Assembly: GCF_017114995.1 (NCBI RefSeq)
Contig: NZ_JABXKL010000039.1
Coordinates: 124,001 to 188,000, forward strand
Source: Nostoc sp. NMS9
Lineage (GTDB): Bacteria; Cyanobacteriota; Cyanobacteriia; Cyanobacteriales; Nostocaceae
Length of the DNA: 64,000 bases
Reading direction: 5' to 3'
The notes beneath the pieces are model-generated. The model saw nothing but the letters and a program-made list of their open reading frames with translations, ran no database searches and was not told the DNA's origin. This document shows, one piece after another, positions 26,451-36,118 of the stretch (position 1 is its first letter; every line of letters begins with the position of its first letter). A program made the translations under genes and the position numbers.

Positions 26451-27053
26451 TCAGCCATTTTGCACCATCCAAACCAGTTTGCCCAAAATTTGCTCAACCG
26501 GCGGCAGTGGATAATCGGTCAGGTCAATCGTAACAGTTTGCCCTTCCAGTTTAAGAAACCGCCAAACTGTACCACTCGTTACCGTTCCGTAGATGATTGA
26601 AATCGGCTGCTGCTTCTGTTGATTAAAGCGTTGAGCTGCCACCATCTCGGCTAAACATTGTCCCAGTGCTGGTTTAAGGTCTTCTTTCTTCGCTTCCACC
26701 AAAACCACCACAGGAGCCTTAATAAACAACTGCTCTGGAGAGCGACTAATTAGAAAATCGACATAACCCGTCAAATCAACCTCTGGCTGCACGCTGAACT
26801 CTTCACCCGAAAAGACACTAATTTGTCCTTTGAACTGACGTTTGACTTCTAACAAAACTGGATTGATAATACCTTCAGAACGCGCTTTTTCAGTACTGAC
26901 TGCGATCGCCCAAGGCAGCGTTTCTTTCAGTGTATCTTTGAGTAAAGAACTTGGATTGACTGGGGAAATTTCAGGCAGAAAGCGATCGCCTTCAATGATA
27001 GTCAGTTGAAAATCCTCTACAGCTTTACTGAGGGTAAATTTACTATAAGGCAT
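26451..27053 (-). CDS. Nuclease-like protein of unknown role (PD-(D/E)xK-type core)
   Basis: The 200-residue protein is of a type widespread in cyanobacteria. The core VDLTGYVDFLISR followed by VVVLVEAKKEDLKPALGQC fits an Asp...Glu-x-Lys nuclease centre, as in restriction-endonuclease-like folds. No signal or membrane segment is present. It lies just upstream of a Uma2 gene on the same strand, which is read first. Activity and substrate are unknown; a decayed or regulatory role is also possible. Confidence 0.72.
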   Translation of the reverse strand: MPYSKFTLSKAVEDFQLTIIEGDRFLPEISPVNPSSLLKDTLKETLPWAIAVSTEKARSEGIINPVLLEVKRQFKGQISVFSGEEFSVQPEVDLTGYVDFLISRSPEQLFIKAPVVVLVEAKKEDLKPALGQCLAEMVAAQRFNQQKQQPISIIYGTVTSGTVWRFLKLEGQTVTIDLTDYPLPPVEQILGKLVWMVQNG

Positions 27054-27119
27054 CAGGATTTTCCCTATTATTTTCTTATATAAAAACTATTTAATTAACC
27101 CGTAGCGAGCAAGATGCTT

Positions 27120-27734
27120 TCAATCCCACACCCGTCGCAAATTCAAGACAAAACCCGGCAACACCGCTTCACCCGACAACTCAGCAGGATTCTCCAACAC
27201 TTCCACATCCTTAGCCAGTCGATAAATTTCCACCCGTCGCTGCTGCGGATCGATTAACCAACCAAGTTTAGCGCCATTGTCGATATACTCCCTCAATTTA
27301 TCTTGCAGGGACTTGAGGGTATCTGAACTAGAGCGTAACTCAACTACAAAATCGGGGCAGATATTAGCAAACGTTCCTTTTTGTGCAGAAGTAAGCGCCT
27401 GCCATCGTTCTCCACTCACCCAAGAGGCATCGGGGGAGCGAGTCGCACCATTGGGTAAAATGAAGCCTGTAGAAGAGTCAAAGGCTTCACCAGGTTCGCC
27501 TGCATTACGCCACCACAAATACAATTCGCCAGAAATACTCCAATTACGTTTGCCAGTTTCCCAGCCTGTTGGTGGGTTCACTATTAATTCTCCTTGTGCA
27601 GTTCTTTCCAGTCTCAAGTCTCGGTTGGCTGCGGCTAAAGCAGCAAACTGTTCTTGGGTAACATACAGCCCAATCGACTTAGGCAACTCAATCAATAGAG
27701 TTTCGGTTTCTGGACTAGCGGGTGTTTGTAACAT
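27120..27734 (-). CDS. Uma2-family endonuclease
   Basis: This intact 204-residue Uma2 (DUF820) protein has EQFAALAAANRDLRLER and GELIVNPPTG near the N-terminus, SPDASWVS with the metal-binding Asp, FVVELRSSSDTL with the catalytic Glu, and KLREYIDNGAKLGWLIDP with the following Lys/Tyr region. A GAGG Shine-Dalgarno precedes the ATG. Unlike the copy at 13.8 kb it has no insertion. The gene ends 67 bases before the nuclease-like gene at 26451-27053, so the two may be cotranscribed. The biological role of Uma2 proteins is not established. Confidence 0.92.
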   Translation of the reverse strand: MLQTPASPETETLLIELPKSIGLYVTQEQFAALAAANRDLRLERTAQGELIVNPPTGWETGKRNWSISGELYLWWRNAGEPGEAFDSSTGFILPNGATRSPDASWVSGERWQALTSAQKGTFANICPDFVVELRSSSDTLKSLQDKLREYIDNGAKLGWLIDPQQRRVEIYRLAKDVEVLENPAELSGEAVLPGFVLNLRRVWD

Positions 27735-28228
27735 CTTGACCTCTTAGGGACTTCCAACTAAAAAAATATCCCATCGCTTTGAGGGCAGGGGAGCAGGGGG
27801 GAGAGAAAGTTGTTTTCAAGGAACGAAATTGGATAATTTATTTTCTGGAGTTCCCTTAACTAACAAATTCTACAAGCTTTCTTAGCGTCCGCCTCCGGCA
27901 CTGTACGATCGCCCAAGCGTCTCGAACGCAAGCCCAATTGCAGATAATTATAAGCGATCGCCATCTTTTCTCTAACCCCCTTCTCCTCTCATGGGATGAT
28001 GAAGTAAAAGGACTGGGGATTGGGTAATCTGACAATTTACGATGACCCAGACGATTTGCTACAGCACTATGACTCTTCTATTCTGGGCGCAAATGCTTAA
28101 ATACTAAAAGAGTAAGCGATCGCGTGCCTAAAATTACAGCCATTCACTTTTAAAATATTCCCTGAGTAAGAGACAATAAATAAGACACCTGTCCTATGCC
28201 AATTATCCTATGGGGATAGAATACAGAG
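27735..28228. other. Intergenic region with G-rich STRR-like run and possible ORF tail
   Basis: It holds a degenerate G-rich run (GGGCAGGGGAGCAGGGGGG, 27782-27800), a dispersed repeat near 27890-27935, and two HIP1 sites. A plus-strand frame ending at 28099 reads IYDDPDDLLQHYDSSILG, which looks protein-like but has no start and may be a gene remnant. It separates the divergent Uma2 gene and sensory operon. Confidence 0.4.
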
Positions 28229-28468
28229 ATGTCTGTAACAAAGCGGCTGGAAATTTTAGATTTAATGCGGGAACTTCGTCAGCCGCTCAATCTTTCTCAG
28301 AAACAGTTTGCTGCTAAAGTAGAAGTTTCCTTCAAAAGAGTCAACCGTTGGGAAAATGGGCATACAGTCCCTTCACGCATAGCGCTAAAACTAATAGAAG
28401 AAATGTTACGGAAAATGGGTGAACCCGGCAAAAGACTGCTAAATCAGTATTTTCCAGAAGCAGAATAG
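28229..28468 (+). CDS. XRE-family helix-turn-helix regulator
   Basis: This 79-residue DNA-binding protein has the HTH at LSQKQFAAKVEVSFKRVNRW followed by ENGHTVPSRIALK, the classical Cro/C1 pattern. The stop is 4 bases before the kinase start, so it is the first gene of the signalling operon. Small XRE proteins of this kind often precede multi-PAS kinases in cyanobacteria and may autoregulate the operon. Confidence 0.88.
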   Translation: MSVTKRLEILDLMRELRQPLNLSQKQFAAKVEVSFKRVNRWENGHTVPSRIALKLIEEMLRKMGEPGKRLLNQYFPEAE

Positions 28469-28472
28469 GGTT

Positions 28473-31400
28473 ATGAGTCGTAAGGCGAGGGCATCTGAAT
28501 CCCAAAACATCTTTGCTGGCGGTAGAAACAAGGGCACATTCATCCGGGAGAAACTGCTGCACTATGGTGTTGCTTCCTTATCCGTTGTCTTAGCACTGTG
28601 GGCAACTCTGCTACTCCATCCATATCTCACTCCAACGCCTGCGGCACTGTTTTTTGGTGCGGTGATGGTGAGTGCTTGGTATGGTGGCTTAGGACCAGGA
28701 TTACTTGCAACCGTTTTGTCTACTTTGGCAGTCAATTACTTCTTTTTTAAGCTACTCCATGCGCAGAACATTACAAATCTGAATATTGTAGTTCCCTTGC
28801 TAGTGTTCATGCTGACAGCAGGGTTAATCAGCTGGCTTAACGAATCACACCGCACAGCTCAACGGCAAGCTGAGGCGAACCTGAAGTCACTACGTGAAAG
28901 CGAGGCACGGTTTGGTCGCTTAACAGAGTCCAATATTATTGGGGTAATTGTGGCCGATCTGAATGGCTTGATCGTTGAAGCCAATGATGCCTTTCTAAAA
29001 ATGCTCAATTATACACGTGAGGATTTGTGCTCTGGTCGAATCCGCTGGGGCGAGATCGTTCCACTCGAATATATTGATGTGAGCGAGCGAGCGATTCAAG
29101 AACTGACAATGACTGGGAGTTGTAAGCCTTTTGAGCAGCAATACATCCGCAAAGACGGCTCTCTAGTTGCCGTTCTACTTGGTTTTGCTAAACAAGGAGA
29201 TCGGACAATCATTGGTTTTGTTCTTGACTTGAGCGAACGCAAACAAGCCGAAGCAGAAGCCCAGCATCGCTCCCGCCAAGCAGAAGAAGCCCAGAGCATT
29301 TTACAAATGCTCTTAGAACACGTCCCAGAGGGAATTACTATCACTGCTGGCCCCCCTGATTTCCCAATCATCGCTAACAGCAAACTCGCGCAAAAACTTT
29401 TGGGCAGACCAAATGAATCTCTCGTTGGTATGCCTTCTGAATCTTATGTTCAGCTTTACAGTCTGTTCTTGGCTGATGGTGTAACGCCCCTCACTTTAGA
29501 GCAACTGCCTTTATACCGTGCTACGCGCTATGGAGAAACGATCCGCGATGAAGAAGGCATCATTGAACGTCCAGATGGTACTACAATTACCGCGATCGCC
29601 AATGTTGTACCAATTCGAGATTCCCAAGGTCAGATTATTGGTGCAATAGATTGCTGGCGCGATATCACCAACCGTAAGCTCATAGAAGAAGCACTGCGGC
29701 AACGAGAAACAGAACTTCGTTTAATTACAGATACGCTGCCAGTTCTGATTACTTTTGTAGATTCAGAACAACGCTACCGCTTCAACAACCAAGCATATCA
29801 AGATTGGTTTGGGCATCCGCCAGCAGAAGTTTATGGAAAACATCTTTGGGAAGTATTGGGTGAATCCGCTTATGAAGTGCTTCGTCCTTATGTGGAACAA
29901 GTACTAGCAGGAGAACAGGTTACATTTGAAAGTCAAGTTCCTTATAAAGATGGTGGCACACGTTACATTAATGCCATTTATGTTCCCCAGTTTAATAAAC
30001 AAGGAATCGTTGAAGGGTATGCGGCGTTGGTCACTGACATCAGCGAACAGCAAGCCGCGCTACGCGATCGCAACCAAGCAGAAGCAGCGTTACGTGAAAG
30101 TGAAGCCCGCTTTCGCCAGATGGCAGACACTGCTCCCGTACTGATTTGGATGTCCGGCACTGACAAACTTTGTAACTATTTTAATAAACCCTGGCTAGAT
30201 TTTACCGGGCGGACTCTGGAGCAAGAGATGGGCAATGGGTGGACTGAAGGTGTTCATCCTAATGATTTTCAGCGTTGCTTGGATACATACACCAATGCCT
30301 TTCATACCCGACAAAAATTTAAAATGGAATATCGCCTCAGACACTGTGATGGCGAATATCGTTGGGTTTTTGATACTGGCGTACCTCGGTTTGCACCAAT
30401 GGGGGAGTTTCTCGGCTATATCGGCTCTTGTGTTGATATCCACGATCGCAAGTTGGCAGAAGAAGCGCTACGTGATAGTGAGGAGCGATACCGAATTTTA
30501 ACGGAGGTATCACCGCAGGCTATTTGGATGGGCGATCGCGATGGTGGTATTAGCTATTGCAATCAATACTGGTTAGACTATACCGGACTGACAATGGAGC
30601 AGACTGCTGGCTATGGCTGGATTTATGTCATTCACCCCGATGACCGCGATCGCGTCTTTAAAACTTCGATGCAGGCTGTTGCTAACGCTACAGACTACGA
30701 AGTAGAAATTCGCTTCCGTCAAGTTTCTGATGGTAGCTATCGTTGGCATATTGTCCGGGGTTTACCATTTCGAGATCAAAGTGGACAGATTATCAAGTGG
30801 GTGGGCATCGCCAGCGACATTCACGCTCGCAAAGTTGCCGAAGCCTCCCTGCAACAACTTAATGAAATGCTAGAGCAACGAATTCAAGAACGCACTGCTC
30901 AACTCGAAGCCGCCAATAAAGAACTCGAATCCTTCTCCTACTCAGTCTCTCACGACTTGCGGGCACCACTGCGCCACATCGCCGGATTTATCGAATTGCT
31001 TCAGAAACGCCATAGCTCAACAAGCTTAGATCAAACAAGTCAGCGCTATTTGAAAATAATTGCCGAAACTGCCAAACAGGCAGGAATACTGATCGATGAG
31101 TTGCTGACATTTTCTCGCATGGGGCGCACGGAAATGCGCTATATCAACCTGAATATGGAGGAATTGGTACAAGAAATAAAACGCGATTTAATTACAGAAA
31201 CCCCAGGACGGATAATCCATTGGCACATCGAATTACTGCCAGAAGCGCAGGGCGATCCCTCCATGCTGCGGCTGGTGCTTCGCAACCTGATAGGCAATGC
31301 CGTAAAATATACCCAGACTCAAAACCCAGCAGAAATTACTGTTGGAAGTATTGACAATGAAAACGAAGTTGTCTTTTTTGTACAAGATAACGGCGTAGGC

Positions 31401-31607
31401 TTTAATATGCAATATGTACACAAGCTATTCGGAGTATTTCAACGTCTACATAGCGACCCAAAATTTGAAGGCACTGGTGTTGGATTGGCAAACGTGCAAC
31501 GCATTATTCATCGGCATAATGGTCGAGTTTGGGCAGAGGCTCTAGTTGACAGTGGCGCCACCTTTTATTTCTCGCTGCCTAAATTGTCAAAGAAGGAGAG
31601 TGAATGA
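28473..31607 (+). CDS. Membrane multi-PAS sensor histidine kinase
   Basis: The 1044-residue protein has a DUF4118-like N-terminal membrane region at about 25-125 with four helices. Five PAS domains follow (about 140-265, 270-410, 412-535, 540-665, 668-795), the later ones with PAC motifs (YRWVFDTG, YRWHIVRG). The kinase core is HisKA with SVSHDLRAPLRH (His827), N box NLIGNAVKYT, G1 QDNGVGF and G2 GTGVGLANVQRI, ending in a phytochrome-like HATPase. It should autophosphorylate and pass phosphate to the next gene product: the stop overlaps the regulator start as ATGA. The ligand or cue is unknown; no cofactor-binding Cys is obvious in the PAS domains. Confidence 0.93.
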   Translation: MSRKARASESQNIFAGGRNKGTFIREKLLHYGVASLSVVLALWATLLLHPYLTPTPAALFFGAVMVSAWYGGLGPGLLATVLSTLAVNYFFFKLLHAQNITNLNIVVPLLVFMLTAGLISWLNESHRTAQRQAEANLKSLRESEARFGRLTESNIIGVIVADLNGLIVEANDAFLKMLNYTREDLCSGRIRWGEIVPLEYIDVSERAIQELTMTGSCKPFEQQYIRKDGSLVAVLLGFAKQGDRTIIGFVLDLSERKQAEAEAQHRSRQAEEAQSILQMLLEHVPEGITITAGPPDFPIIANSKLAQKLLGRPNESLVGMPSESYVQLYSLFLADGVTPLTLEQLPLYRATRYGETIRDEEGIIERPDGTTITAIANVVPIRDSQGQIIGAIDCWRDITNRKLIEEALRQRETELRLITDTLPVLITFVDSEQRYRFNNQAYQDWFGHPPAEVYGKHLWEVLGESAYEVLRPYVEQVLAGEQVTFESQVPYKDGGTRYINAIYVPQFNKQGIVEGYAALVTDISEQQAALRDRNQAEAALRESEARFRQMADTAPVLIWMSGTDKLCNYFNKPWLDFTGRTLEQEMGNGWTEGVHPNDFQRCLDTYTNAFHTRQKFKMEYRLRHCDGEYRWVFDTGVPRFAPMGEFLGYIGSCVDIHDRKLAEEALRDSEERYRILTEVSPQAIWMGDRDGGISYCNQYWLDYTGLTMEQTAGYGWIYVIHPDDRDRVFKTSMQAVANATDYEVEIRFRQVSDGSYRWHIVRGLPFRDQSGQIIKWVGIASDIHARKVAEASLQQLNEMLEQRIQERTAQLEAANKELESFSYSVSHDLRAPLRHIAGFIELLQKRHSSTSLDQTSQRYLKIIAETAKQAGILIDELLTFSRMGRTEMRYINLNMEELVQEIKRDLITETPGRIIHWHIELLPEAQGDPSMLRLVLRNLIGNAVKYTQTQNPAEITVGSIDNENEVVFFVQDNGVGFNMQYVHKLFGVFQRLHSDPKFEGTGVGLANVQRIIHRHNGRVWAEALVDSGATFYFSLPKLSKKESE

Positions 31608-32080
31608 AAGAACTTAAGCGGATTCTGCTAATTGAAGACAGTGCCAACGATGCAGAGTTAATCCTAGCCGCCTTGTCGGAAAACCATCTCGCCAATGAAG
31701 TAGTGGTGGTACGTGATGGCGAAGAAGCACTAGATTATCTTTATCGCCGGGGGTTGTTTCGGTTGCGAATGGAAGGGTATCCTGTTGTAGTGCTGCTCGA
31801 TTTGAAACTGCCTAAAGTCGATGGGTTAGAAGTATTGGTACAACTCAAATCTGACCCAGTAATGCGAGTGATTCCAGTGGTGGTACTTACTTCTTCCCGC
31901 GAGGAGCCAGATTTAGTTCGATGCTACGAGTTAGGGGTCAATGCCTATGTTGTCAAGCCAGTAGATTACCATGAGTTTGTCGATTCTATTAAAGGTGTTG
32001 GATTATTTTGGGCAGTGATCAATCAGCCTCCCATTGGTGCTCTACCTCCAGCACCTCATCGTCAACAGGAGAGCAACTGA
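31604..32080 (+). CDS. Single-domain response regulator (Rcp1-like)
   Basis: This 158-residue CheY-like REC protein has acidic residues EDS near the start, phosphoacceptor Asp66 in LLDLKLPK, and conserved LTSS and VKPVDYHEF. There is no output domain. Its start overlaps the kinase stop and its stop overlaps the next start, so translation is coupled both ways. It is the likely direct phosphate acceptor of the 5-PAS kinase, like the Rcp1 partner of cyanobacterial phytochromes. The Pro/Gln tail is extra. Confidence 0.93.
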   Translation: MKELKRILLIEDSANDAELILAALSENHLANEVVVVRDGEEALDYLYRRGLFRLRMEGYPVVVLLDLKLPKVDGLEVLVQLKSDPVMRVIPVVVLTSSREEPDLVRCYELGVNAYVVKPVDYHEFVDSIKGVGLFWAVINQPPIGALPPAPHRQQESN

Positions 32081-34047
32081 TGAATGTCCTCCGTTTCCTC
32101 CTTTTGGAAGACAGCTGGTTAGATGCAGAGCTTGCCCAAGTGATATTAACCGAAGCGGGAATTAATTGCGAACTGCTCCGAGTCGAAACAGGTGCTGATT
32201 TCCTAGCTGCTTTAGAAACAGAAGTTTTCGATTTAATTCTTGCCGATTATGCCTTGCCCTCTTTTGATGGAATTTCTGCCTTGGAAATTGCCCGAAATCG
32301 TTGTCCAGAGGTTCCTTTTATCTTTGTCTCTGCTGTACTGGGTGAAGAATTAGCGATCGAAGCTTTGAAGAACGGTGCAACCGATTATGTGTTGAAGCAA
32401 CGACTAGGGCGGTTAGTTCCCTCAGTGCAACGCGCATTGCGGGAAGCTAAGGAGCGGCGTAAGCGCAAGCAAGCAGAGGAGTCTTTACAGAAGAGTGAAG
32501 CCAAGTATCGCCGAATTGTTGATACCTCTTATGAGGGAATCTGGATGATTGACAAAGAAGCTCGAACAGAGTTTGTGAATCAGCGGATATCTCAGATGTT
32601 GGGTTATCCAGCAGAAGAAATACTGGGTCGTTCTATATTTGATTTTATGGATTGGGCTGATGATATCGCAGATGAAGCAAAACTGGAGTGGTTCAAAGGA
32701 GAAGAGAGCGATCTTAAAGAAGGGCGATTGCGCTGCCAAGATGGTTCGTACATCTGGACACTGATTTCTGCGAGAGCGATTTTGAATGAACAAGATGAGT
32801 GTTTAGGTGCGATCGCCATGCTAACTGACATCACTGATCGCAAACGCACCGAATCAGAACGCGATCGCCTTTTGCAACTAGAGCAAACAGCCAGGGCGGA
32901 AGCTGAGGCTGCTAACCGAATCAAAGATGAGTTTTTGGCGGTACTTTCTCATGAATTGCGATCGCCCTTGAATCCGATTCTCGGTTGGGCAAAACTGTTG
33001 CAGAGCCGGAAATTTGATGAGGCAGCGCTCAACAAAGCCCTGAAAACTATTGAGCGCAATGCGAAATTACAAGCTCAACTAATTGAAGACTTATTAGATG
33101 TTTCTCGCATCCTCCAAGGCAAACTCAGCCTGAACATGATCCCAGTCGATCTAGTATCTACCCTTGAAGCCGCAATGGAAACAGTGCATTTGGCAGCAGA
33201 GGCTAAAACCATTGAGATTGAGACGATGCTCGATCCAACTGTGGGGAAAGTTTTGGGTGATTCAGCCCGCTTACAGCAAGTTTTCTGGAATCTTCTATCG
33301 AATGCCGTCAAGTTTACTGAGACTGAGGGAAAAGTAAATGTGCGATTGGAGCGCATTGAGGCTGAGGCGCAGATTACTGTCAGCGATACAGGTAAAGGCA
33401 TTAACCCTGACTTTTTACCTCATGTATTTGACTATTTCCGTCAGGGTGATAGTACAACAACTAGAAGATTTGGTGGATTAGGGTTAGGTTTAGCGATCGC
33501 TCGTCACTTGATTGAAATGCACGGGGGAAAGGTTTGGGCGGAAAGTCCTGGCGAGGAGCAGGGAGCGATCTTCACAGTTAGATTGCCGCTAATCAAAGAC
33601 AGTGCAACGATCGAGGATGACACAAATACTGATTCCTCAACTGCCGCTTTTCCCTCCTCTCCCCTCATGGGTTTACAAGTGCTGGTTGTGGATGACAATG
33701 ATGATACCCGCGACTTTTTCAGCTTTGTACTGGAACAGTTTGGCGCGATCGTCACGGCAGTAGCATCAGGATATGAAGCATTACAAGCGCTAACCCAGTC
33801 AAAGCCAGATATCTTACTCAGCGATATTGGAATGCCAGAAATGAACGGCTATATGCTGATGCAACAGGTGCGGACTTTGGAAGCAAAACTCGGAGGAAAA
33901 AAGATGCCTGCGATCGCTCTGACTGCTTATGCAGGCGAAATCAATCAGCAGTACGCACTAAGAGCAGGGTTTCAACAGCACATCGTTAAACCTGTAGCAC
34001 CCGAGGAATTGCTCATGGCGATTTCTAACTTAGTCCAATCTACTTAG
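32080..34047 (+). CDS. REC-PAS-histidine kinase-REC hybrid sensor
   Basis: It is 655 residues from the ATG at 32080, which overlaps the previous stop (ATGA) and has GGAG 9 bases upstream. The domains are REC1 at about 5-125 with Asp56 (LILADYALP), a coiled linker, PAS at about 150-270, HisKA with LSHELRSPLNP (His291), HATPase with NLLSNAVKFT, DTGKGI and GGLGLGLAIAR, and REC2 at about 535-650 with Asp582 (LLSDIGMPE). It is the last gene of the four-gene operon and probably receives and redistributes phosphate in the same relay. No DNA-binding output is encoded, so the final target is elsewhere. Confidence 0.94.
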   Translation: MNVLRFLLLEDSWLDAELAQVILTEAGINCELLRVETGADFLAALETEVFDLILADYALPSFDGISALEIARNRCPEVPFIFVSAVLGEELAIEALKNGATDYVLKQRLGRLVPSVQRALREAKERRKRKQAEESLQKSEAKYRRIVDTSYEGIWMIDKEARTEFVNQRISQMLGYPAEEILGRSIFDFMDWADDIADEAKLEWFKGEESDLKEGRLRCQDGSYIWTLISARAILNEQDECLGAIAMLTDITDRKRTESERDRLLQLEQTARAEAEAANRIKDEFLAVLSHELRSPLNPILGWAKLLQSRKFDEAALNKALKTIERNAKLQAQLIEDLLDVSRILQGKLSLNMIPVDLVSTLEAAMETVHLAAEAKTIEIETMLDPTVGKVLGDSARLQQVFWNLLSNAVKFTETEGKVNVRLERIEAEAQITVSDTGKGINPDFLPHVFDYFRQGDSTTTRRFGGLGLGLAIARHLIEMHGGKVWAESPGEEQGAIFTVRLPLIKDSATIEDDTNTDSSTAAFPSSPLMGLQVLVVDDNDDTRDFFSFVLEQFGAIVTAVASGYEALQALTQSKPDILLSDIGMPEMNGYMLMQQVRTLEAKLGGKKMPAIALTAYAGEINQQYALRAGFQQHIVKPVAPEELLMAISNLVQST

Positions 34048-34116
34048 GGTTTATTATCAACCTGAGTAATTAGATGAACTGGCTTAATGTTACAGATTTT
34101 AAACTATTCTTCACAA

Positions 34117-34245
34117 GTAATATCATGTCCGGCTAATTAGTTATAATTTCCAAATCTATGCAGAAAGCCCAAAAACCCCTCCCCTCTGCACCTCTGCCCC
34201 CCTGCGGTCTTAATGATAAGTCTTTAACCGGACATGATACAATAT
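34117..34245. repeat. Fold-back element with ATCATGTCCGG ends
   Basis: Terminal inverted repeats ATCATGTCCGGCTA (left) and TAACCGGACATGAT (right) flank about 100 bp of C-rich sequence. It has no ORF, so it looks like a non-autonomous MITE-type element or large hairpin repeat. Confidence 0.75.
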
Positions 34246-34296
34246 GGTCTTTTTAATTGCCTAGAATACTCCAGGTGATACAGAAAATGTTGTATC

Positions 34297-34428
34297 AATA
34301 AGGTTCGGTTAAGGTTTTTTGATGAAAATTCTAGATCGCAAAGACGCGATTTATCACCGTCAAGACGAAAGACTGATTATTGTAGAGACGGCGATTCATC
34401 GCGTCTCTTGCCTTAACCGAACAGTATT
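34297..34428. repeat. MITE-like element with GTTCGGTTAAGG terminal repeats
   Basis: The left end GGTTCGGTTAAGG and right end CCTTAACCGAACAG form a 12-bp terminal inverted repeat. The interior has a shorter inverted pair around GAGACGGCGATTCATCGCGTCTC. It contains no coding sequence. Confidence 0.78.
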
Positions 34429-34510
34429 GCGCCCCTACAAATCTCCAAATAATTTGGGATAATTTATTTTTTGCAAGTCCTTAACGCATATTTAACTGCA
34501 CCAGATGTCT

Positions 34511-34579
34511 AATCATTCGTGAATAATCAGATCCCTGACTTCTCTAGAAAGTCAAGGGTATTGTTTCTCACGAATGATT
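34511..34579. repeat. Palindromic fold-back repeat
   Basis: The arms AATCATTCGTGA and TCACGAATGATT, plus inner arms CCCTGACTT and AAGTCAAGGG, give a near-complete 69-bp palindrome. It is the third fold-back element within 470 bp. Confidence 0.75.
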
Positions 34580-34711
34580 CAGGATTGTTATATAGATAAT
34601 TTTTATATAGTAGATTTAATCTTTCGCCAATTTTATCCGTGTTTGTACTCTATCATAACTTTACGGATACTCTTAGAATCAACCTAAATTTATTTCCGTA
34701 AGGAGTCGGAT

Positions 34712-35953
34712 ATGAAGACTTATGACATGTCTTTCATAAAGACCAATGGACTCACGACTTTGTTGGTATTTGTCTCAGTTATATTTATTTTATCATTCAC
34801 TCTAATTATATTATTTTTTGAAAATATTCAAGGATTTTCAAATCAAGAAAAAATTGAATATATCACTCAAGCATTAACAACGATTGCCATAATTATTGGG
34901 GGATTAGCATTAATTCTTAATGCTTACTATACATCCAGACTCTCTCTAGATGAGAATCACAGCTTGTTAACGCAACTCCTAGCCGGAACACTAGCTTGGG
35001 ATAACAATATCGTAAATTGCATCAATCAGACACAATTAACTCCACAAGAAATTGTTTCCGAACGCTTTTCTAAAGCGATTGAACAACTAGGAAATGAAAA
35101 GATTGAAACGCGATTTGCTGCAATTTATGCTTTGGAGCGAATTGCCAAAGATTCCCCGAAAGATCATTGGACAATCATGGAAATCCTCGCTGCTTTTATC
35201 CGCGAGAATGCCCCAGTGAATAGGGAATATGAGGATGAGTCACTGCAATCATCAAAACTTCCTACAGATATTCAAACAGCCTTAACTGTCATTGGAAGAC
35301 GGGATTCATATAAAGATCCAGTCAATCAAAAACTCGATTTGCGCAATACAGACCTCTGCAATGCAGACTTAACGGAAGCTAACCTCTCTAGAGCAATTTT
35401 TGTCGGGGCTAACTTGCAATGGGTCAATTTTACCAGAGTAAACCTTTCTGAAGCAGACTTATCAGTGACCTGTCTTTGTGGCTCAATCCTCTATGAAGCC
35501 AACCTACAAAAAGCAATCCTCCCAGAAGCCAATCTCCAAGGCGCAGTTCTTAGAAAAGCAAACCTTTCCCAAGCAATCCTTTATGATGCCAACTTGGAAG
35601 GGACAGTTCTTTGTGATGCCAACTTAACAGCAGCAGTTCTTTGTGATGCCAACTTGGAAGGAGCAATCCTTTGTGATGCCAACTTAGAAGAAGTTAACTT
35701 TGAGGGTAGCAATCTCCAAAATACAAACCTGATTGGCAGTAACTTGCAAAGGGCAAAACTGGCTGGAGCTAACCTAGAAAGCGCATTACTGAGTACAGCT
35801 AACCTCCAAGAAGCTAATCTCCAAGAAGCTAACCTCTGTGGAGCAAACTTGAGCGGCTCGGAAAATGTAGAATCACAGCAGATTGAACAAGCAATTGGCG
35901 ATCGCACAACCATCCTACCGGAAAATCTGAAAATACCCCAACATTGGCGGTAA
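34712..35953 (+). CDS. Membrane-anchored pentapeptide-repeat protein
   Basis: The 413-residue protein has two N-terminal membrane helices at about 13-37 and 50-72. The conserved domain follows (SERFSKAIEQLGNEKIETR, HWTIMEILAAFIRENAP, DIQTALTVIGRRD). About 35 pentapeptide repeats (ANLxxA, with a run of LCDANLEGAI units) and the family tail GDRTTILPENL end the protein. It has the same architecture as the gene at 7.7 kb, 27 kb away, and the shared N-terminal domain should define a family. GGAG sits just before the ATG (AAGGAGTCGGAT). Function is unknown. Confidence 0.9.
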   Translation: MKTYDMSFIKTNGLTTLLVFVSVIFILSFTLIILFFENIQGFSNQEKIEYITQALTTIAIIIGGLALILNAYYTSRLSLDENHSLLTQLLAGTLAWDNNIVNCINQTQLTPQEIVSERFSKAIEQLGNEKIETRFAAIYALERIAKDSPKDHWTIMEILAAFIRENAPVNREYEDESLQSSKLPTDIQTALTVIGRRDSYKDPVNQKLDLRNTDLCNADLTEANLSRAIFVGANLQWVNFTRVNLSEADLSVTCLCGSILYEANLQKAILPEANLQGAVLRKANLSQAILYDANLEGTVLCDANLTAAVLCDANLEGAILCDANLEEVNFEGSNLQNTNLIGSNLQRAKLAGANLESALLSTANLQEANLQEANLCGANLSGSENVESQQIEQAIGDRTTILPENLKIPQHWR

Positions 35954-35987
35954 TAAAAACTAAAATTTCAGCATCTAAAACTTGATT

Positions 35988-36026
35988 ACACGATAGGGAC
36001 GCATAGGTAATGCGTTCCGATCGTGT
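35988..36026. terminator. Hairpin after the pentapeptide gene
   Basis: The arms ACACGATAGGGACGCAT and ATGCGTTCCGATCGTGT pair with few mismatches around a 5-base loop, and TTT follows. It lies 35 bases past the stop codon of the upstream gene, so terminator function is plausible. Confidence 0.55.
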
Positions 36027-36118
36027 TTAATTTAGTACCCAAAACTAAAAAATTGCCAAAAACCTGATAAATATTCTCTATCAGCCTAAATTTTCCGCAA
36101 TTTAAATCACTAACAATT

